Positions 51,437 through 53,357 of a DNA stretch of 53,357 bases are shown one piece after another. The notes beneath the pieces are model-generated. The model had not been told where the DNA came from, ran no database searches, and was given only the letters and a program-made list of their open reading frames with translations. Every line of letters starts with the position of its first letter. Position 1 is the first letter of the stretch. The DNA is from Halobacillus dabanensis (GTDB taxonomy: Bacteria > Bacillota > Bacilli > Bacillales > Halobacillaceae): the NCBI RefSeq assembly GCF_900114165.1, contig NZ_FOSB01000017.1:1-53357 (forward strand), given 5' to 3'. The translations under genes and the position numbers were made by a program.

Positions 51437-52993
51437 ATGGGACCAACACTACGGAGTATGTTTGAGCAGACGGTGGCTAAGTATGCGGATAAAGAAGGTT
51501 TAGTGGATCTTCGTTTGGGAACACGGTGGTCATATGCGGAATGGGATCGGGAAGTCAATCGTGCAGCTAATGCTCTCCGTGCTTCCGGGGTGGAGAAAGG
51601 AGATAAAGTGTCGACAGTCCTTTTCAATACTTCGGAATTTGCGACAACATTGTTTGCATGCATGAAGATTGGTGCTATATTCAATCCAATCAATTTCCGC
51701 TTGACGGAACAGGAGATTGCGTTCATTTTGCAGGATGCTGATCCGAAAGTGGTCGTATTTGAAAAAATGACATCAGCTCCAATCGCTCCTGTAGCTAAAA
51801 CAATGTCAAATGTCGAATTTTGGTCCATCGATGAAGAAGAACTTCCTTACGCTATGAACTATTATGAGCGGATTGAGGGTGTGACTTCAGAGCGTCCAGT
51901 GTGTGAGTTAGATGAAAATGATCCTTATGCCATTATGTATACTTCAGGGACTACCGGCCTTCCTAAAGGTGTCGTTCATACCCACCGACATATGGTGGAC
52001 CAGGCTTTGATAATGACAGCTTGCTTGAGGCTTACAGAAAAGGATCGTGGGTTGACAGTCGCTCCGATTTTCCATTGTGCAGAATTACACTGCGCTTTCT
52101 TCCCTCGTGTCATGATTGGAGCAACGAATGTACTGTTGCACCACTTTGAGGCAACTGAAGTTATTGAAACGGTGAAGCAGGAACAAATCACCTCTTTCTT
52201 TGCAGCACCTACGATGTGGAATATGATGTTGCAGGAAGACTTTTCAAAAGAGGACTTCCAAACACTACGTCAAGGCCTCTACGGAGGAGCGCCAATGGCT
52301 CCGGCTCTGACGATGCAGCTGCATGATGCCTTAGGAGTCCAACTCCTCCAGGCATATGGTATGACAGAGATGGGGCCAGCAATCACTGCTTTGACAGAAG
52401 AAGAGCAAGTGTCTAAAGCTGGTTCAGCAGGAAGGGCGTTACTGAATCATGAAGTACGAGTAGTAAGAACAAATGAACATGGACCAGCGGAGCCTGAAGA
52501 AATATGTAAACCGCGAGAACTCGGGGAAATTATAGTTAGAGGACCGAGCATGATGAAGGAATATTACAATAGGCCGGAAGCGACTGAGGAAGTTTTATAC
52601 AAAGGCTGGTATCATACCGGAGATATAGGGTCCTATGATGAGGACGGATATCTCTGGGTGAGCGACCGGGTGAAAGATATGATTATTTCTGGTGGAGAGA
52701 ATATTTATTCCAGAGAAGTGGAGGATGTCTTATTTGACCATCCGAGTGTTTTAGATGCGGCTGTCGTAGGTGAACCGGATGATATGTGGGGAGAGCGTGT
52801 TGTTGCATATATAGTGAGGAAAGACAGCGATATAACAGATCAGCATTTGGATGAGTTTTGTACCTCTGGAAATAGATTGGCAAGATATAAGCGGCCACGT
52901 CGGTATGAATTTGTCGATGAACTGCCGAGGAACGCGAGTGGAAAACTGCAGAAATTTAAATTAAGGGAACGAAGCGCAACGGTGAAAGAATAA
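51437..52993 (+). CDS. Fatty acyl-CoA ligase (AMP-binding enzyme)
   Basis: 518 residues of the adenylate-forming superfamily, which activate carboxylates to acyl-CoA through acyl-AMP. Motifs are the P-loop-like YTSGTTGLPKGVVHTHRH, QAYGMTEMGPAITAL, the YHTGDIGSYDEDGYLWVSDR core with VKDMIISGGENIYSREVED, and the catalytic Lys near the end in ASGKLQKFKLRE. The N-terminus lacks a signal. The start follows AAAGAGGAG. It probably feeds acyl-CoA to the dehydrogenase, SDR and thiolase encoded upstream. Chain length is not deducible; medium-chain or short-chain enzymes look alike. Confidence 0.93.
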   Translation: MGPTLRSMFEQTVAKYADKEGLVDLRLGTRWSYAEWDREVNRAANALRASGVEKGDKVSTVLFNTSEFATTLFACMKIGAIFNPINFRLTEQEIAFILQDADPKVVVFEKMTSAPIAPVAKTMSNVEFWSIDEEELPYAMNYYERIEGVTSERPVCELDENDPYAIMYTSGTTGLPKGVVHTHRHMVDQALIMTACLRLTEKDRGLTVAPIFHCAELHCAFFPRVMIGATNVLLHHFEATEVIETVKQEQITSFFAAPTMWNMMLQEDFSKEDFQTLRQGLYGGAPMAPALTMQLHDALGVQLLQAYGMTEMGPAITALTEEEQVSKAGSAGRALLNHEVRVVRTNEHGPAEPEEICKPRELGEIIVRGPSMMKEYYNRPEATEEVLYKGWYHTGDIGSYDEDGYLWVSDRVKDMIISGGENIYSREVEDVLFDHPSVLDAAVVGEPDDMWGERVVAYIVRKDSDITDQHLDEFCTSGNRLARYKRPRRYEFVDELPRNASGKLQKFKLRERSATVKE

Positions 52994-53003
52994 TGGCTTA
53001 TCA

Positions 53004-53043
53004 AAAACAAGGCTGCTGGTGACGACCAGCAGCCTTGTTTTTA
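53004..53043 (+). terminator. Terminator after the acyl-CoA ligase gene
   Basis: AACAAGGCTGCTGGT and ACCAGCAGCCTTGTT form a perfect 15-bp stem around GACG, followed by TTT. Confidence 0.93.
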
Positions 53044-53048
53044 TTAAA

Positions 53049-53250
53049 GTAAAGCTCCCTATTCTTGAAGACTCAGTTTCGAGACTTTTATTGAGTGGAT
53101 GGGGCTGCGGGGAATAGCTCGCTTTCCGCGGGAGCGCGGTGAGCCTCCTCAAGCTTTGCTCTTCGGGGTCTCACCAAGCACTTTTTTCCCGCAGGAGTCT
53201 CACCATTCCCCTCCGCCCCTTTGCCATATAAGGGTCTCGAAACCACTTAC
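53049..53250. repeat. GC-rich intergenic repeat, copy F
   Basis: It starts AGCTCCCTATTCTTGAAGAC then TCAGTTTCGAGAC and ends GTCTCGAAACCACTTACGG. The core is nearly the same as copy C (TCGCTTTCCGCGGGAGCGCG, then GTGAGCCTCCTC and CCCGCAGGAGTCTC). The remaining 100 bases to the window edge contain an imperfect hairpin (CTGTTATAGAGCG with CGCTTATAACAACAG) and no gene. Confidence 0.8.
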
Positions 53251-53357
53251 GGAAAAAGCTGCTTCATACACATGGTAATTGGAGAAGAATGAGCTCCTAA
53301 TAAGCTATTCTGCACGCGGAAAGCCTGTTATAGAGCGATTTACGCTTATAACAACAG

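Overview
The window looks like chromosome from a moderately halophilic member of the Bacillaceae. Low-GC Gram-positive ribosome-binding sites, SigB-type promoters, a CcpA cre-like site, an S-box (SAM-I) riboswitch, a BirA box, lipoteichoic acid synthase and a ba3-type oxidase all fit. A three-gene cluster (ATP-grasp ligase, divergent Mur ligase, aspartate racemase) would suit the L-Orn-D-Asp wall known from the genus Halobacillus, so Halobacillus or a close relative is my best guess. This is inference; there is no rRNA gene in the window.

Layout. 1-6.3 kb: the right end of an insertion sequence cuts into the 5' part of the glutamate synthase large-subunit gene, followed by an intact small-subunit gene. 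6.4-13.6 kb: SigB-type catalase, a 22-codon membrane peptide gene with its own SigB-like promoter, an M20 dipeptidase, GrpB, a tiny zinc-finger protein, and a membrane protein followed by a decayed DUF4129 gene. 13.7-20.5 kb: cell wall region with the D-Asp bridge cluster, ftsX (with what looks like the tail of a deleted ftsE), and a coiled-coil M23 hydrolase. 20.5-25.4 kb: intracellular subtilisin, then a roughly 1 kb tandem duplication carrying a broken subtilisin copy and two arrays of about 20-bp repeats, then an actin-like parM gene and a ribbon-helix-helix parR-like gene. This is a complete type II (ParMRC-like) partition locus among housekeeping genes and is the most unusual item here.

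25.4-33.6 kb: an EcsAB-like ABC exporter, then a signalling operon (degenerate kinase-like protein, NarL-type regulator, GAF protein, PAS histidine kinase) directly upstream of a ba3-type cytochrome oxidase operon. A shared TCCCCAATA element lies before both operons. 33.6-36.4 kb: bioY under a BirA box, and ltaS. 36.6-42.1 kb: a leftward persulfide detoxification operon (CstR-like repressor, DsrE, rhodanese, TusA-rhodanese, rhodanese-persulfide dioxygenase, TusA, TauE) with several repeated TACCC...GGGTA operators, plus DUF421 and a DUF302 gene with a weaker operator. 42.7-46.8 kb: SAM riboswitch, metNIQ and an M20D amidohydrolase whose frame shifts at an A7 tract. 46.8-53.0 kb: HAD phosphatase and a fatty acid beta-oxidation cluster (acyl-CoA dehydrogenase, thiolase, SDR dehydrogenase, acyl-CoA ligase).

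Scattered between genes are at least six copies of a GC-rich intergenic repeat, about 150-400 bp each, with inverted ends built around AAGACTC..TTTCGAG; it looks like a non-coding MITE-like family. No tRNA, rRNA or CRISPR array was seen. Many genes end in clear Rho-independent terminators. All family assignments come from reading motifs and remembered family features; no database search was run.
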